DNA of 64,000 bases. Origin: Micromonospora rubida. Lineage in GTDB: Bacteria; Actinomycetota; Actinomycetes; Mycobacteriales; Micromonosporaceae. The position numbers and the translations under genes are program-made. This document shows, piece by piece, positions 50,813 through 61,556 of this stretch; the first letter of the stretch is position 1, and every line of letters starts with the position of its first letter. Where the stretch lies: assembly GCF_009908295.1 (NCBI RefSeq), contig NZ_JAAALO010000004.1:310001-374000 (forward strand). The letters are read 5' to 3'. Under the pieces are notes generated by a model, which was not told where the DNA came from, made no database searches, and worked only from the letters and a program-made list of their open reading frames with translations.

Positions 50813-52656
50813 CGGGTCTCGGCCTCCGGGGTCGGCGCGGCGGGCAGGCCCGACGCGCCGGCCGCCGCCAGGCCGCTGCGGTGCCGGGCGTCCTCCACCC
50901 GGTCGCCCGCGGCGCGCAGCGGGTCCCCGGCGTCCGCCGCCGGGCGGGCCGCCGCAGTGCGGGACAGGAATCGGTCGGCCTCGGCGTCGAGCAGCTCCCG
51001 GACCCGGGCCAGCAGGTCGCCCCGGGCCCGGTCGGCCAGCGTACGCACGGCCTGGTCGCCGAAGATCGCCTGGAGCACGGCCTGCGCGGCGACGGTCGTG
51101 CCGGCCCCGGTTGCCACCTCCAGCCCGGTCGGGATGAACGCGGTCGAGGCGAACACGGCGATCATCACGGCCAGCCCGGTGGCGTTGACCGCGTACGCGG
51201 CGGTGCGGGCCACGAACCGTTTGTCGCCGCCCTCGGCCCGGACCAGCTCCAGCACCCCGCGCTGCCAGTCGCGGACGAGGCGCTCGGCGCGGGCGGGGAG
51301 GTCCTCGGCCGGGTGCGCCAGCGGCGGGTCGAGCAGCGCCGCCCCGGCCGGGTGTGCCCGCCACCCGGTGTACGTGTTCTCGGCCGCCTCGGAGGCCACC
51401 CCGCGCAGCAGCGTGACGAGCTGGGACTCGATGGCGTTGCGCAGCTCCGTGGCGGGCGCGGGCCGGCCGGTCACCGTGGCCACCAGGCGGTCCCGCAGCC
51501 GGCCGATCCGGGCCTCCAGGGTGCGGAAGAACTCGCCGGTGCCGACGAACTCCTGCCAGCGGGCGAGCACCTCGCCGCGGAGCAGCCGGCCGTCCTTCAG
51601 CCCCTGCTCCACGGTCCGCTCGGCCCCCCGGTACGCGGCCAGCACCCGCTCGTCGAGGGCGTCGGCGGCGGCCATCTGCTCGTCGGCGGCGTCGGCCAGC
51701 CCCGCCACCGCAGGGTGCAGGGCGGCCAGTGCCCCGTCCAGGGTCTGCCGGACGACGGCGGCCCGCGCCCCGGCGTCGGCGGCCAGCCGGGCGAACCAGG
51801 TGCTCAGCGGGGCGGTGACCTGGTCCGGCAGCAGGCCCTGACCGTCCACCCACGTCTCGGGCAGGACGAACAGCGGTGCCGCGCCGAGGCCCTGGTCGGC
51901 GAGCATCTCGGCCAGGTGGGCGGCCACCTCGTCGGTCGCCTCCGCCGGCACCCGGTCGAGCACCATGGCGATCACCACGCCCCGGGCCCGCGCGGTGTGC
52001 AGCAGCTCCCAGGGGACCGCGTCGGCGTACCGGGCGGCGGTGGTGACGAAGAGCCAGAGGTCGGCGGCGGCGAGGAGCTGCCCGGCCAGTGCCCGGTTGG
52101 CGTCGACCACCGAGTCGATGTCGGGGGCGTCGAGGAAGGCCAGCCCGGCGGGGAGCGCCGGGGCGGTGACCAGGTGCAGGGTGCCCGGGTCCTCGCTCGG
52201 CTCGTTGGTGCGGGTGAGGCCCGGCAGCAGCTCGCCCTGGCGGAACCAGCCTGAGTCGGCCGGGTTGCACACCAGCACCGGGGAGCGGGTGGTGGGCCGG
52301 AGCACCCCGGCGGCGCTGACCCGGGCCTGGACCAGGCTGTTGACCAAGGTCGACTTGCCGGCCCCGGTCGAGCCGCCGACGACCACCAGCAGCGGCGCGT
52401 CGAGCCGGGCCAGCCGGGGCAGGAGATAGTCGTCGAGCTGCGCGGTGAGGCTCGCGCCGATCTGGCGGGCGGACTCGGCCGAGGGCAGGGCGAGCGGGAA
52501 CCGGGCCGCGCCGATCGCGGCCCGCAGGCTGGTGAGCGCGGCGGGCAGGCCGTCTGCGGTAGGGCCGGACGGGTCCTCCCCGGCGTCCTCGGTGCCGGTA
52601 CGGGCGGCGACGGCGGGCGAACCGGAGCGGGTAGCGGGGTCCCCGTGCGTCGTCAC
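50809..52656 (-). CDS. Dynamin-like GTPase (proximal gene of a pair)
   Basis: 615 residues. G1 VVVGGSTGAGKSTLVNSL, G3-like FLDAPDIDSV, then helical stalk segments and a hydrophobic stretch at about 480-545 (TGLAVMIAVFASTAFIPTGL). The order matches bacterial dynamin-like proteins, which often work as heteromeric pairs, as the coupled downstream GTPase suggests. GTG at 52656. Divergent from dnaK, so the 195-bp region with the HspR operator lies between them and might influence both. Confidence 0.85.
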   Translation of the reverse strand: MTTHGDPATRSGSPAVAARTGTEDAGEDPSGPTADGLPAALTSLRAAIGAARFPLALPSAESARQIGASLTAQLDDYLLPRLARLDAPLLVVVGGSTGAGKSTLVNSLVQARVSAAGVLRPTTRSPVLVCNPADSGWFRQGELLPGLTRTNEPSEDPGTLHLVTAPALPAGLAFLDAPDIDSVVDANRALAGQLLAAADLWLFVTTAARYADAVPWELLHTARARGVVIAMVLDRVPAEATDEVAAHLAEMLADQGLGAAPLFVLPETWVDGQGLLPDQVTAPLSTWFARLAADAGARAAVVRQTLDGALAALHPAVAGLADAADEQMAAADALDERVLAAYRGAERTVEQGLKDGRLLRGEVLARWQEFVGTGEFFRTLEARIGRLRDRLVATVTGRPAPATELRNAIESQLVTLLRGVASEAAENTYTGWRAHPAGAALLDPPLAHPAEDLPARAERLVRDWQRGVLELVRAEGGDKRFVARTAAYAVNATGLAVMIAVFASTAFIPTGLEVATGAGTTVAAQAVLQAIFGDQAVRTLADRARGDLLARVRELLDAEADRFLSRTAAARPAADAGDPLRAAGDRVEDARHRSGLAAAGASGLPAAPTPEAETR

Positions 52657-52766
52657 CGCTAAAGCGTGCCCGACCGGCGCAAGGGAAGACAACCGGGCTC
52701 CCCGGAACGTGAGGTTGCGTCGGGTCGGCTCAACCCGATTTGACGATCGCCGTGGGCGTGGCACTA

Positions 52767-52785
52767 TTGAGTCAAGTTCACTCAA
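52767..52785. promoter_or_regulatory. HAIR operator (HspR-binding inverted repeat)
   Basis: TTGAGT-N7-ACTCAA at 52767-52785 matches the known HAIR consensus CTTGAGT-N7-ACTCAAG except at the outermost bases. It lies about 65 bases upstream of dnaK; the hspR repressor gene closes the same operon. Confidence 0.9.
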
Positions 52786-52851
52786 CTTGTGGCGAGTGCG
52801 CGGCGGGCGGATCCCGTCACCTGCTCCAACGTAAGAAGCGAGGAAGCGAAG

Positions 52852-54741
<1,890 letters not shown>

Positions 54742-54788
54742 CGATTCGCCTCGGACGCGTACTCACGGCAGAGGGATGAGGTAACCGC

Positions 54789-55520
54789 ATGACGGAGAAG
54801 CCACGAGCCGCCGACCCGGACTCCACCGGGTCGGCGCCGGGTGGATCCGCGACCGCCGGGCAGTCCGCCGGTGAGCAGCCGCGGGTCGTCGTCCGTGATA
54901 ATCGCAAGATCAGTAAGCCGGAGGAGCCCGCCGCCACCGACGCCGGGGCGGACGTCCCGGCGGAGGGGCTGGTCGCCGACGCCGAGGTCGTGGTCGACGA
55001 GATCGAGGTCGAGGCCGCCTCCGTGGACGGGCCGCCCGTGGTCGACGCCCCGGCGCGGCCGGTGGAGAGCGACACCCCGGCCCCCGGCGCGGAGCTGGAG
55101 GCGCTGCGGGCCGAGCTCGACGAGCGGACCCGGGACCTCCAGCGGGTGACGGCGGAGTACGCCAACTACCGCAAGCGGGTGGACCGGGACCGCAGCCTGG
55201 TCCAGGAGCAGGCGGCCGGCTCGGTGCTCGCCGCGCTGCTGCCGATCCTGGACGACCTGGACCGGGCCCGCGAGCACGGCGACCTGGTGGGCCCGTTCGG
55301 CGCGGTGGCCGAGCAGCTTACCACCGCGCTGGGCAAGTTCGGCCTGACCGTGTTCGGCGAGCAGGGCGACCCGTTCGACCCGACCCGGCACGAGGCGGTG
55401 GCCCACCGGACCTCCGCCGACGTGACCGAACCGACCTGCGTGCAGGTCATGCGCCGGGGCTACCAGCTCGGCGAGCGGCTGCTGCGGCCGGCCATGGTCG
55501 CGGTCGCTGACCCGGAGTAG
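54789..55520 (+). CDS. grpE: Nucleotide exchange factor GrpE
   Basis: 243 residues. A long acidic, disordered N-terminus (about 1-95) precedes the GrpE coiled coil (ELEALRAELDERTRDLQRVT, EYANYRKRVDRDR) and beta-wing ending CVQVMRRGYQLGERLLRPAM, V. ATG at 54789 follows AGAGGGATGAGG. It releases ADP from DnaK. Spacing of 47 bases to dnaK and 78 to dnaJ. Confidence 0.97.
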   Translation: MTEKPRAADPDSTGSAPGGSATAGQSAGEQPRVVVRDNRKISKPEEPAATDAGADVPAEGLVADAEVVVDEIEVEAASVDGPPVVDAPARPVESDTPAPGAELEALRAELDERTRDLQRVTAEYANYRKRVDRDRSLVQEQAAGSVLAALLPILDDLDRAREHGDLVGPFGAVAEQLTTALGKFGLTVFGEQGDPFDPTRHEAVAHRTSADVTEPTCVQVMRRGYQLGERLLRPAMVAVADPE

Positions 55521-55598
55521 TGCCGACCCGGGCTGTCCCGTCCGCCCGCACCGGGCGGGCGGGACGGCCGGGCACGTCCCATGGAAGGGGGTGGACCG

Positions 55599-56786
55599 GT
55601 GAGTTCCAAGGACTGGATCGAGAAGGACTACTACGCCACGTTGGGCGTGCAGAAGTCCGCCTCCCCGGACGAGATCAAGAAGTCGTACCGGAAGCTGGCC
55701 CGGGAGTCGCACCCGGACCACAACCCCGGTGAACCGCAGGCCGAGGAGCGGTTCAAGGCCGTCTCCGAGGCGTACGCGGTGCTCGGCGACGAGGCCAAGC
55801 GCCGCGAGTACGACGAGATGCGCTCGCTGTTCGGCTCGGGCGCCTTCCGGCGTAACGCCCGGGGCGCGGGCGGGCCCGGCGGGCAGCCGTTCGACGTCTC
55901 GGACATGTTCGGCGGCGGGGCCGGCGGCGGTGACCGTCGCTTCGGCGGGGCCGGCTTCCAGGACCTGTTCAGTTCGATCTTCTCGGGCGGCGGGGCAGCC
56001 GGTGGCCCGTCCCGTCCGCGTGGCCCCGCCAAGGGCCGGGACATCGAGACCGAGGTGGCGCTCGACTTCGACGACGCGGTCCGCGGGGTGACCCTCCCGC
56101 TGACCCTGCGCGCGCCCGGTATCTGCGACACCTGCCACGGCAGCGGGGCGAAGCCCGGCACCCAGCCGGTGACCTGCCCGGTCTGCCACGGCGCCGGGGC
56201 GACCACCCGGAACCAGGGGTCGTTCAGCCTGTCCGAGCCGTGCCGCAACTGTCAGGGCGTGGGCACGGTCGTCGAGGAGAAGTGCCCGGAGTGCCACGGC
56301 ACCGGCGGGGTCACCAAGACCCGCACGCTGAACGTCCGCTTCCCCGCCGGGGTGGCCGACGGGCAGCGGATCCGGCTGACCGGGCGTGGCGAGCCGGGTG
56401 AGCGCGGCGGCCCGGCCGGCGACCTGTTCGTACAGGTGAAGGTCCGGCCGGACGACCTGTTCGGGCGTACCGGGGACGACCTGACGCTGACCGTGCCGAT
56501 CACCTTCCCGGAGGCCGTGCTCGGCACGGACCTGCGGGTCCCCACGCTCGACGGCACGGTGACCCTGCGGGTGCCGCCGGGCACGCCGGGCGGCCGGGTG
56601 CTGCGGGCCCGCGGCAAGGGCGTGGTGCGCAAGGACGGCCAGGCCGGCGACCTGCTGGTCACGCTCGACGTGGTGGTGCCGGCACGGGTGTCCGACGAGG
56701 CGCGGGCGGCGCTGGAGGCGTTCGCCGAGCAGGCCCCGCCGGCCGCCCGGGAACATCTCGACGCCCGCGTGCGTCGGTTCAGTTGA
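55599..56786 (+). CDS. dnaJ: Molecular chaperone DnaJ (type I)
   Basis: 395 residues. J domain at residues 8-75 with the HPD motif (ARESHPDHNP), a Gly/Phe-rich region, four zinc-binding CxxCxGxG repeats (CDTCHGSG, CPVCHGAG, CRNCQGVG, CPECHGTG) and the C-terminal substrate-binding domain. GTG at 55599 follows GGAAGGGGG. Stimulates DnaK ATPase and delivers clients. Confidence 0.97.
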   Translation: MSSKDWIEKDYYATLGVQKSASPDEIKKSYRKLARESHPDHNPGEPQAEERFKAVSEAYAVLGDEAKRREYDEMRSLFGSGAFRRNARGAGGPGGQPFDVSDMFGGGAGGGDRRFGGAGFQDLFSSIFSGGGAAGGPSRPRGPAKGRDIETEVALDFDDAVRGVTLPLTLRAPGICDTCHGSGAKPGTQPVTCPVCHGAGATTRNQGSFSLSEPCRNCQGVGTVVEEKCPECHGTGGVTKTRTLNVRFPAGVADGQRIRLTGRGEPGERGGPAGDLFVQVKVRPDDLFGRTGDDLTLTVPITFPEAVLGTDLRVPTLDGTVTLRVPPGTPGGRVLRARGKGVVRKDGQAGDLLVTLDVVVPARVSDEARAALEAFAEQAPPAAREHLDARVRRFS

Positions 56787-56818
56787 GCCTGCTGGAGTGC
56801 GTGCGGAGGTGAGCGGGG

Positions 56819-57253
56819 ATGGTGGGACAGTTCACCGGCTCGGATGACCCTGCCTACGAGGCCAAGGTCCTGATGATCTCGGTGGCGGCGCGGATGGCGG
56901 GGATGCATCCGCAGACGCTGCGCCAGTACGACCGGCTCGGTCTGGTGCAGGCCGGCCGGGCGGCCGGCGGCGGGCGCCGCTACAGCGTCCGGGACGTGGT
57001 GCTGCTGCGCGAGGTGCAGCGGCTCAGCCAGGACGAGGGGGTCAACCTGGCCGGGGTGAAGCGGATCATCGGCTTGGAACGCCTGCTGGAGCAGGCGCAG
57101 CAGCGGATCGCCCGGCTGGATGCGGAGCTCGACGCCGCGTACCGCCGGGTGGCCGAGCTGGAGTCGCTGGCCCGGTTTCCCGGCCGGGACCTGGTGCCCA
57201 CCAACCGCATGTCCACCGCCCTGGTGGTCTGGCGCCCGCGCCGCGACCGCTGA
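56819..57253 (+). CDS. hspR: Heat-shock repressor HspR (MerR-type)
   Basis: 144 residues with a MerR-like winged HTH (ISVAARMAGMHPQTLRQYDR, LGLVQAGRAAGGGRRYS) and a coiled-coil dimerisation helix (LERLLEQAQQRIARLDAELD). The family binds HAIR inverted repeats; such a site lies upstream of dnaK. Last gene of the operon, 32 bases after dnaJ, so it forms a negative feedback loop. Terminator follows. Confidence 0.96.
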   Translation: MVGQFTGSDDPAYEAKVLMISVAARMAGMHPQTLRQYDRLGLVQAGRAAGGGRRYSVRDVVLLREVQRLSQDEGVNLAGVKRIIGLERLLEQAQQRIARLDAELDAAYRRVAELESLARFPGRDLVPTNRMSTALVVWRPRRDR

Positions 57254-57293
57254 CCCGTCCACCGCACAGCTTCACAGCTCCGGACCGCTCCAC

Positions 57294-57335
57294 CGGCCCG
57301 GTCCGCTTCCCGGTATCCCGGCGCGGACCGGGCCG
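57294..57335 (+). terminator. Terminator of the dnaK operon
   Basis: A 13-bp perfect stem (57294-57306 with 57323-57335) lies 40 bases after hspR. Confidence 0.75.
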
Positions 57336-57419
57336 ATCCGTTAACCTGTGAATCAGGCACTACCTGCTCAATTCGGGCCAGAAGCACCGCTGGAACCACC
57401 GCACCGGCGAGGGGGGACC

Positions 57420-57659
57420 GTGTCGGAACCGGCCAAGAAGGTGGCGCAGCAGGCGGAGACGCGGCTCGACCGGATCGCGAAGTCCGCCCAGAAGCGGTTC
57501 AACAAGATCACCGAGGGCCGGTTCACCGACAGGATCAAGGAGGGTCGGTTCGCCGACCAGGTCGACCACGGCGTCGACCAGGGGCGGGCCGACGTGCGGC
57601 GCGACCAGCAGGGCGAAGGGCGCGAAGGGCGCGAAGGGCGCGGCGGAGCGGCCGCCTGA
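57420..57659 (+). CDS. 79-residue charged helical protein (antitoxin-like)
   Basis: VSEPAKKVAQQAETRLDRIA, then KITEGRFTDRIKEGRFADQV, DHGVDQGRAD. The repeated GRF(T/A)D(R/Q) and ADQVDHGVDQ phrases recall the MT0933/Rv0909-like antitoxin family, but no toxin gene is adjacent. The C-terminus is a triple repeat of GREGRE-type residues from 9-bp DNA repeats (about 57615-57642). GTG at 57420 follows GAGGGGGG; TAACCT at 57342-57347 is a possible -10. Confidence 0.55.
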   Translation: MSEPAKKVAQQAETRLDRIAKSAQKRFNKITEGRFTDRIKEGRFADQVDHGVDQGRADVRRDQQGEGREGREGRGGAAA

Positions 57660-57678
57660 CGGCCGGTGCGACGACGTG

Positions 57679-57709
57679 CGGGCCGGGTTCCACGGGGGAA
57701 CCCGGCCCG
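57679..57709. terminator. Bidirectional terminator
   Basis: A 13-bp perfect stem (57679-57691 with 57697-57709) and a 5-base loop between two convergent genes. Confidence 0.8.
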
Positions 57710-57733
57710 TTCGCGTGTCAGGGACGCATGCCG

Positions 57734-58165
57734 TCAGCCGATGCGGCGGTTCTCCCGGACCAGGCTGCCCTCGCACCAGTCCCGGTAGGCGAAGAGGTCC
57801 GGGCGGGCCAGCAGCACCCGGCTGTTGTGCGCCCAGTTGTGCATCAGCTCGTCGCCGGCCCGTTCCGCCCGCTCGACCAGTTTGCGGAAGCGCCGCTTGG
57901 GATGGGCGCGGAAGTTCGTCCGGATGCCGTCGGCGGCGTAGATGTAGAGGCAGTGCAGCGCGAACCGGCGGGCCGGGCAGGCCGGGTCCATCGCCAGCTC
58001 GAAGAGCGTCTGCACGAGGTGGTCCCCGGCGACCAGCAGGTCCCAGTCCTGGGGCATCGAGGTCAGCGGCACGGAGCCCGGCTGGTAGGCCCACGCCCTC
58101 AGCTCCGTGGGAGAGGGGTCGACGGGGTTGGCGAAGCCGTGGAACGTCGAGTCCTGCACGCTCAC
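57734..58165 (-). CDS. Conserved hypothetical helical protein, 143 residues
   Basis: No named domain is recognised. The protein reads as a compact helical fold: LRAWAYQPGSVPLTSMPQDW, DLLVAGDHLVQTLFELAMDP, ARRFALHCLYIYAADGIRTN, GDELMHNWAHNSRVLLARPD. The conserved-looking Asp/His/Trp residues hint at an enzyme or ligand-binding role, but nothing specific can be said. GTG at 58165. Single gene flanked by terminators. Confidence 0.7.
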   Translation of the reverse strand: MSVQDSTFHGFANPVDPSPTELRAWAYQPGSVPLTSMPQDWDLLVAGDHLVQTLFELAMDPACPARRFALHCLYIYAADGIRTNFRAHPKRRFRKLVERAERAGDELMHNWAHNSRVLLARPDLFAYRDWCEGSLVRENRRIG

Positions 58166-58290
58166 CGGCCAACCTTCCGCTCGCGTACGCGGGGGGACCG
58201 GCCCCCCCGCGGACTGGCTGCTGGGGCGAACGGTAGCCGGGGTCGTCGACCAGCGGAAGGGCTCCGCCGCACGAATTCGACGACCGATGG

Positions 58291-58328
58291 AACGGGCCGG
58301 GTCGGCCGTACGGCCGACCCGGCCCGTT
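58291..58328 (-). terminator. 38-bp perfect palindrome, terminator of the antiporter operon
   Basis: 58291-58309 and 58310-58328 are perfect reverse complements with no spacer, 20 bases past the antiporter stop. Confidence 0.8.
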
Positions 58329-58347
58329 CCCGTGCCGGGGTCGCGGG

Positions 58348-59553
58348 TCAGTCGGTCTTGACCAGCGGTTCAGTGCGCTGGCGGAGGGCTCGCTGCCGCA
58401 GCCACACCTTGAACCAGGTGAAGTCCGGCAGTCGGGCCAGCATCGGCCCGGTCACCACGGTGATCAGCACGTACGCCGTGGCCAGCGCGGCCAGCTTCGG
58501 CTCCACGCTGCCGGCGGCGACGGCGAGCCCGGCGATGACGATGGAGAACTCGCCGCGGGGCACCAGGGCAAGTCCCGCCCGCCAGCGGCCGGGCTCGGCG
58601 ATCCCGACCCGCCTGGCCGCCAGGTATCCGGTGATCGTCTTGGTGCCCATCGTCACCACGGCCAGCGCGAGCGCCGGCAGCAGCACGGGCGGGATGTCCC
58701 GGGGGTCGGTGACCAGCCCGAAGAAGACGAAGAAGACGGCGGCGAAGAGGTCCCGCAGTGGGGAGAGCATCTCGGTGGCGTGGTGGGCCACCGGCCCGGA
58801 CAGCGCGATGCCGACGAGGAACGCGCCGACCGCCGCCGACACCTGGAGCTTCGCCGCGATGCCGGCGACCAGCAGGGTCAGCCCGAGCACGCCGAGCAGC
58901 AGCGCCTCCGGGTCCTTCGCCGACAGGGCCGCGGAGATCAGGTGGCCGTACCGGATCGCCACCACCAGCACCAGCATCACGGCGCCGACCGCGACGCCGA
59001 GCGCGATGCCGCCGCCGAGCAGGCCGCTGCCGGCCAGCACGGCGGTGAGCAGCGGCAGGTACAGAGCCATCGCCAGATCCTCGATGACCAGCACCGAGAG
59101 GATCACCGGCGTCTCCCGGTTACCGAGCCGGCCCAGGTCGGCCAGCACCTTGGCGATCACCCCGGACGAGGAGACCCAGGTGATGCCGGCCAGCACGATG
59201 GCGGCCACCCAGTCCCAGCCGAGCAGGAAGGCGAAGATCGCGCCGGGCAGCGCGTTGAGCACACCGTCGATGAGCCCGGCGGGTGCGGCCGAGCGTAGGT
59301 TGCCGACCAGTTCCCCGGCCGAGTACTCCAGGCCGAGCATCACCAGAAGCAGGATCACGCCGATCTCCGCGCCGACAGCGAAGAACTCCTCGCTGGCGTT
59401 CAGCGGCAGCACACCGCCGTGCCCGAAGACGAGCCCGGCGAGCAGGTAGAGGGGAATGGGTGAGAGGCCGATCCGCCGGCCGAGCCGCCCCAACAGCCCA
59501 AGCAGCAAGAGCAGCGCACCGACCTCGATGAGCAGCGTTGTGGTCTCGTGCAT
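58348..59553 (-). CDS. CPA2-family cation:proton antiporter (KhtU/KefB-like membrane subunit)
   Basis: 401 residues with about 12 membrane helices. Na/H-exchanger hallmarks: LGLEYSAGELVGNLRSAAPA (early helix), ITWVSSSGVIAKVLADLGRL (unwound helix region), VIEDLAMALYLPLLTAVLA with the ion-binding Asp in ED, LVPRGEFSIVIAGLAV. There is no C-terminal RCK domain; the separate gene upstream supplies it. Together they would form a K+ efflux antiporter. The start at 59553 is 7 bases after the partner stop. Confidence 0.9.
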   Translation of the reverse strand: MHETTTLLIEVGALLLLLGLLGRLGRRIGLSPIPLYLLAGLVFGHGGVLPLNASEEFFAVGAEIGVILLLVMLGLEYSAGELVGNLRSAAPAGLIDGVLNALPGAIFAFLLGWDWVAAIVLAGITWVSSSGVIAKVLADLGRLGNRETPVILSVLVIEDLAMALYLPLLTAVLAGSGLLGGGIALGVAVGAVMLVLVVAIRYGHLISAALSAKDPEALLLGVLGLTLLVAGIAAKLQVSAAVGAFLVGIALSGPVAHHATEMLSPLRDLFAAVFFVFFGLVTDPRDIPPVLLPALALAVVTMGTKTITGYLAARRVGIAEPGRWRAGLALVPRGEFSIVIAGLAVAAGSVEPKLAALATAYVLITVVTGPMLARLPDFTWFKVWLRQRALRQRTEPLVKTD

Positions 59554-59560
59554 CCGCGCC

Positions 59561-60058
59561 TCAGCCGGAATCGTTGTCGGCGAGGATGGCTGTCACGCCG
59601 TCGAGCCCCTTGCGGGTCCCGACCACGACGACCACATCGCCGGCCTCGAAGCGGAAGGCCGGGTCCGGCGAGACGATCACCTCGCCGTGGCGCAGCACCG
59701 CCACGATGGAGGCGCTGGTCCGGGTGCGGGCCTTGGTGTCGCCGAGGCGCTTGTTGACGTACTTCGAGCTGGCCGGAATGACGACCTGCTCGGTGAGCAG
59801 CCCGGCGGCCTGTTCCCGGAGCCCGGACAACTGACCCAGCATCAGCGACGCGCCGAGGATGTCGGCCAGCGCCTCCGCCTCGTCGTCGGTCAGGGGTATG
59901 TCGTGCTGACATGAATCGGGATCATCCGGGTCATACAGGACGAGGTCACGGCGGCCATTACGATGGGAAACCACTCCGAGCCGGCGGCCGGATTCCGTCA
60001 ACAGATCGTGACGCATTCCGATCCCGGGGAGGGCAGTCTGTTCGACACGTACTCGCAC
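59561..60058 (-). CDS. RCK_C (TrkA-C) domain regulatory subunit, KhtT-like
   Basis: 165 residues. The N-terminal part (RVEQTALPGIGMRHDLLTES) is a KhtT-type domain, and the C-terminal RCK_C/TrkA_C domain (about 85-160) reads ASIVAVLRHGEVIVSPDPAF, RFEAGDVVVVVGTRKGLDGV. The Bacillus KhtT RCK_C domain binds c-di-AMP; the same is possible here. GTG at 60058 follows TAGCCT (complement of 60066-60071) by 7 bases. Cotranscribed with the antiporter. Confidence 0.88.
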   Translation of the reverse strand: MRVRVEQTALPGIGMRHDLLTESGRRLGVVSHRNGRRDLVLYDPDDPDSCQHDIPLTDDEAEALADILGASLMLGQLSGLREQAAGLLTEQVVIPASSKYVNKRLGDTKARTRTSASIVAVLRHGEVIVSPDPAFRFEAGDVVVVVGTRKGLDGVTAILADNDSG

Positions 60059-60090
60059 GCGGGCAAGGCTACCGGCCGAGGGGAAGGTCG

Positions 60091-61185
60091 ATGAATGGTC
60101 GGTTCCTCCGATGGGCGGTCGCCGTGCTGCTCATGCCACTGATGACGGCCTGTTCGATCGGGCCTGTCCGTCAGCCACCCCCGGACCGGGCGGCCCCTCC
60201 GCCCAATCCGGCGACCACCGCGCCGGCGTCGTCCCCCACGGTCTCCGACGTCGAGGTACGCGAGGTCCGGGTCGCCGTCGGCCAGCGGTACGAGGCGCCG
60301 TACGTCGAGTTCGTCACCGCCGAGCGCGGGTACGCCCAATTCAGCTGCGGCCCGCCGGTGGACCGGAGTTGCCCGGCGCTGCTCTACGCCACCACCGATG
60401 GCGGGCGCACCTGGCGGCGGCTCCGGCATCCGCACCCGGTCTCCGAGAACCCGCAGCTCCACGTCGCCCCGGGCGGGCTGGCGATCTCCGTCGGGCCCGG
60501 CGACTGGTACACCTCCACCGACGGCGGCGTGACCTTCGCGCACACCGGCGGGGAGCGGGCCCCGGCCGTGTGGCAGGCCGCCCAGGGCCGGTTCCAGATC
60601 GACGAGGCCACCGGCCGGGCGGTTCGCTGGCAGGGGCAGCGGATGACACCCCTGCCAGCCCAGCCGCCGGTGCCCGATCTGCACGGCATCGTCGAGACCC
60701 GTGGCCTGCTGGTGGCGGGGGGCGTCGACGGCGGGAAACCGTACGCGGCGATCTCGCCCGACGGCGGGCGGAGCTGGCAGCGGACGGCGGTGCCGGCGTC
60801 CGGTGGCGAGGTCGGAATGCTGCGACCGGTGGCCGGGCCGGACGGCGAGGCGCGGCTGATTGGGTGGCCGCCGGACCGGACGAGATTTCCCACCCTCTGG
60901 CGATATCTGGGGCGGTGGACACCCGTGCCCGCCGAGGGGCATCCGGCGCGGGCGCTCTCGGTGGTGCCCCTGACCACCGGCCGGTTCGCCGTCAGCGGCC
61001 CGGACGGCGTGGGCGTGGTCGCCGACGGCCGGTACGACCGGCTCGACTGGCCGCTCGGCCCCGAGCACTACCTGACCCTGCTGGACGACGGCACGGTGCT
61101 GGGCCGCGCCTCCGACGAGGTGCTGCTGGCCTCGGGGCCGGTCGGCAGCCGCGGCTGGGTGCGGGTGGTGCTGGGGCCGGCCTGA
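60091..61185 (+). CDS. BNR/propeller-repeat lipoprotein
   Basis: 364 residues. Lipobox LMTAC near residue 21 predicts a lipid-anchored exported protein; a Pro-rich linker (28-50) follows. Residues 55-360 form a sialidase/photosystem-type beta-propeller with SxDGGxTW-type Asp boxes (TTDGGRTW, STDGGVTF, SPDGGRSW). No catalytic residues of sialidases are evident, so a binding or scaffold role is likely. ATG at 60091; divergent from the khtT-like gene. Confidence 0.8.
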   Translation: MNGRFLRWAVAVLLMPLMTACSIGPVRQPPPDRAAPPPNPATTAPASSPTVSDVEVREVRVAVGQRYEAPYVEFVTAERGYAQFSCGPPVDRSCPALLYATTDGGRTWRRLRHPHPVSENPQLHVAPGGLAISVGPGDWYTSTDGGVTFAHTGGERAPAVWQAAQGRFQIDEATGRAVRWQGQRMTPLPAQPPVPDLHGIVETRGLLVAGGVDGGKPYAAISPDGGRSWQRTAVPASGGEVGMLRPVAGPDGEARLIGWPPDRTRFPTLWRYLGRWTPVPAEGHPARALSVVPLTTGRFAVSGPDGVGVVADGRYDRLDWPLGPEHYLTLLDDGTVLGRASDEVLLASGPVGSRGWVRVVLGPA

Positions 61186-61265
61186 GCGGCCGGCTCGCGC
61201 GGACGCCGGTTGCGCCGCGCCGGTGGAGGCCCTGTTTCGCCGCCTGCGGAGCTGCCCCGTCTGCG

Positions 61266-61532
61266 CTATCGGGTCGCCCCGACGCCGTGGCGGATCCGTG
61301 ATTCAGGTGGCCGGGGGCGAGGGCTGACGTAGGTGCCCTTGCCCTGGTGTCCTTCGATCAGCCCTTCGGCCTGGAGGACGAGCAGGGCGGAGCGCACCGG
61401 CTCGGCGGAGACTCCGTAGTGGGCGATCATCTCGCGCAGCGACGGCAGCTTGTCGCCCGGGTTGTACTCACCCGAGGCGATCTTGTCTCGGATGTCCTGG
61501 GCGATGCGCTGACGGTCGGGAACTCGGGGCAT
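61266..61532 (-). CDS. Short GntR-family DNA-binding protein (1)
   Basis: 88 residues, consisting of the GntR winged HTH only (RIAQDIRDKIASGEYNPGDK, LPSLREMIAHYGVSAEPVRS, GLIEGHQGKGTYV) with no effector domain. ATG at 61532 follows AGGAG. A similar short GntR gene precedes it on the same strand (61557-61775). Such stand-alone HTH modules are frequent in Micromonosporaceae. Confidence 0.88.
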   Translation of the reverse strand: MPRVPDRQRIAQDIRDKIASGEYNPGDKLPSLREMIAHYGVSAEPVRSALLVLQAEGLIEGHQGKGTYVSPRPRPPESRIRHGVGATR

Positions 61533-61556
61533 GGCGACAACTCCTGGTAGCAGGAC

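Noticed and set aside
60091..61185. Sialidase
   Set aside because: Asp boxes are present but the Arg triad and catalytic Tyr/Glu of sialidases are not evident.
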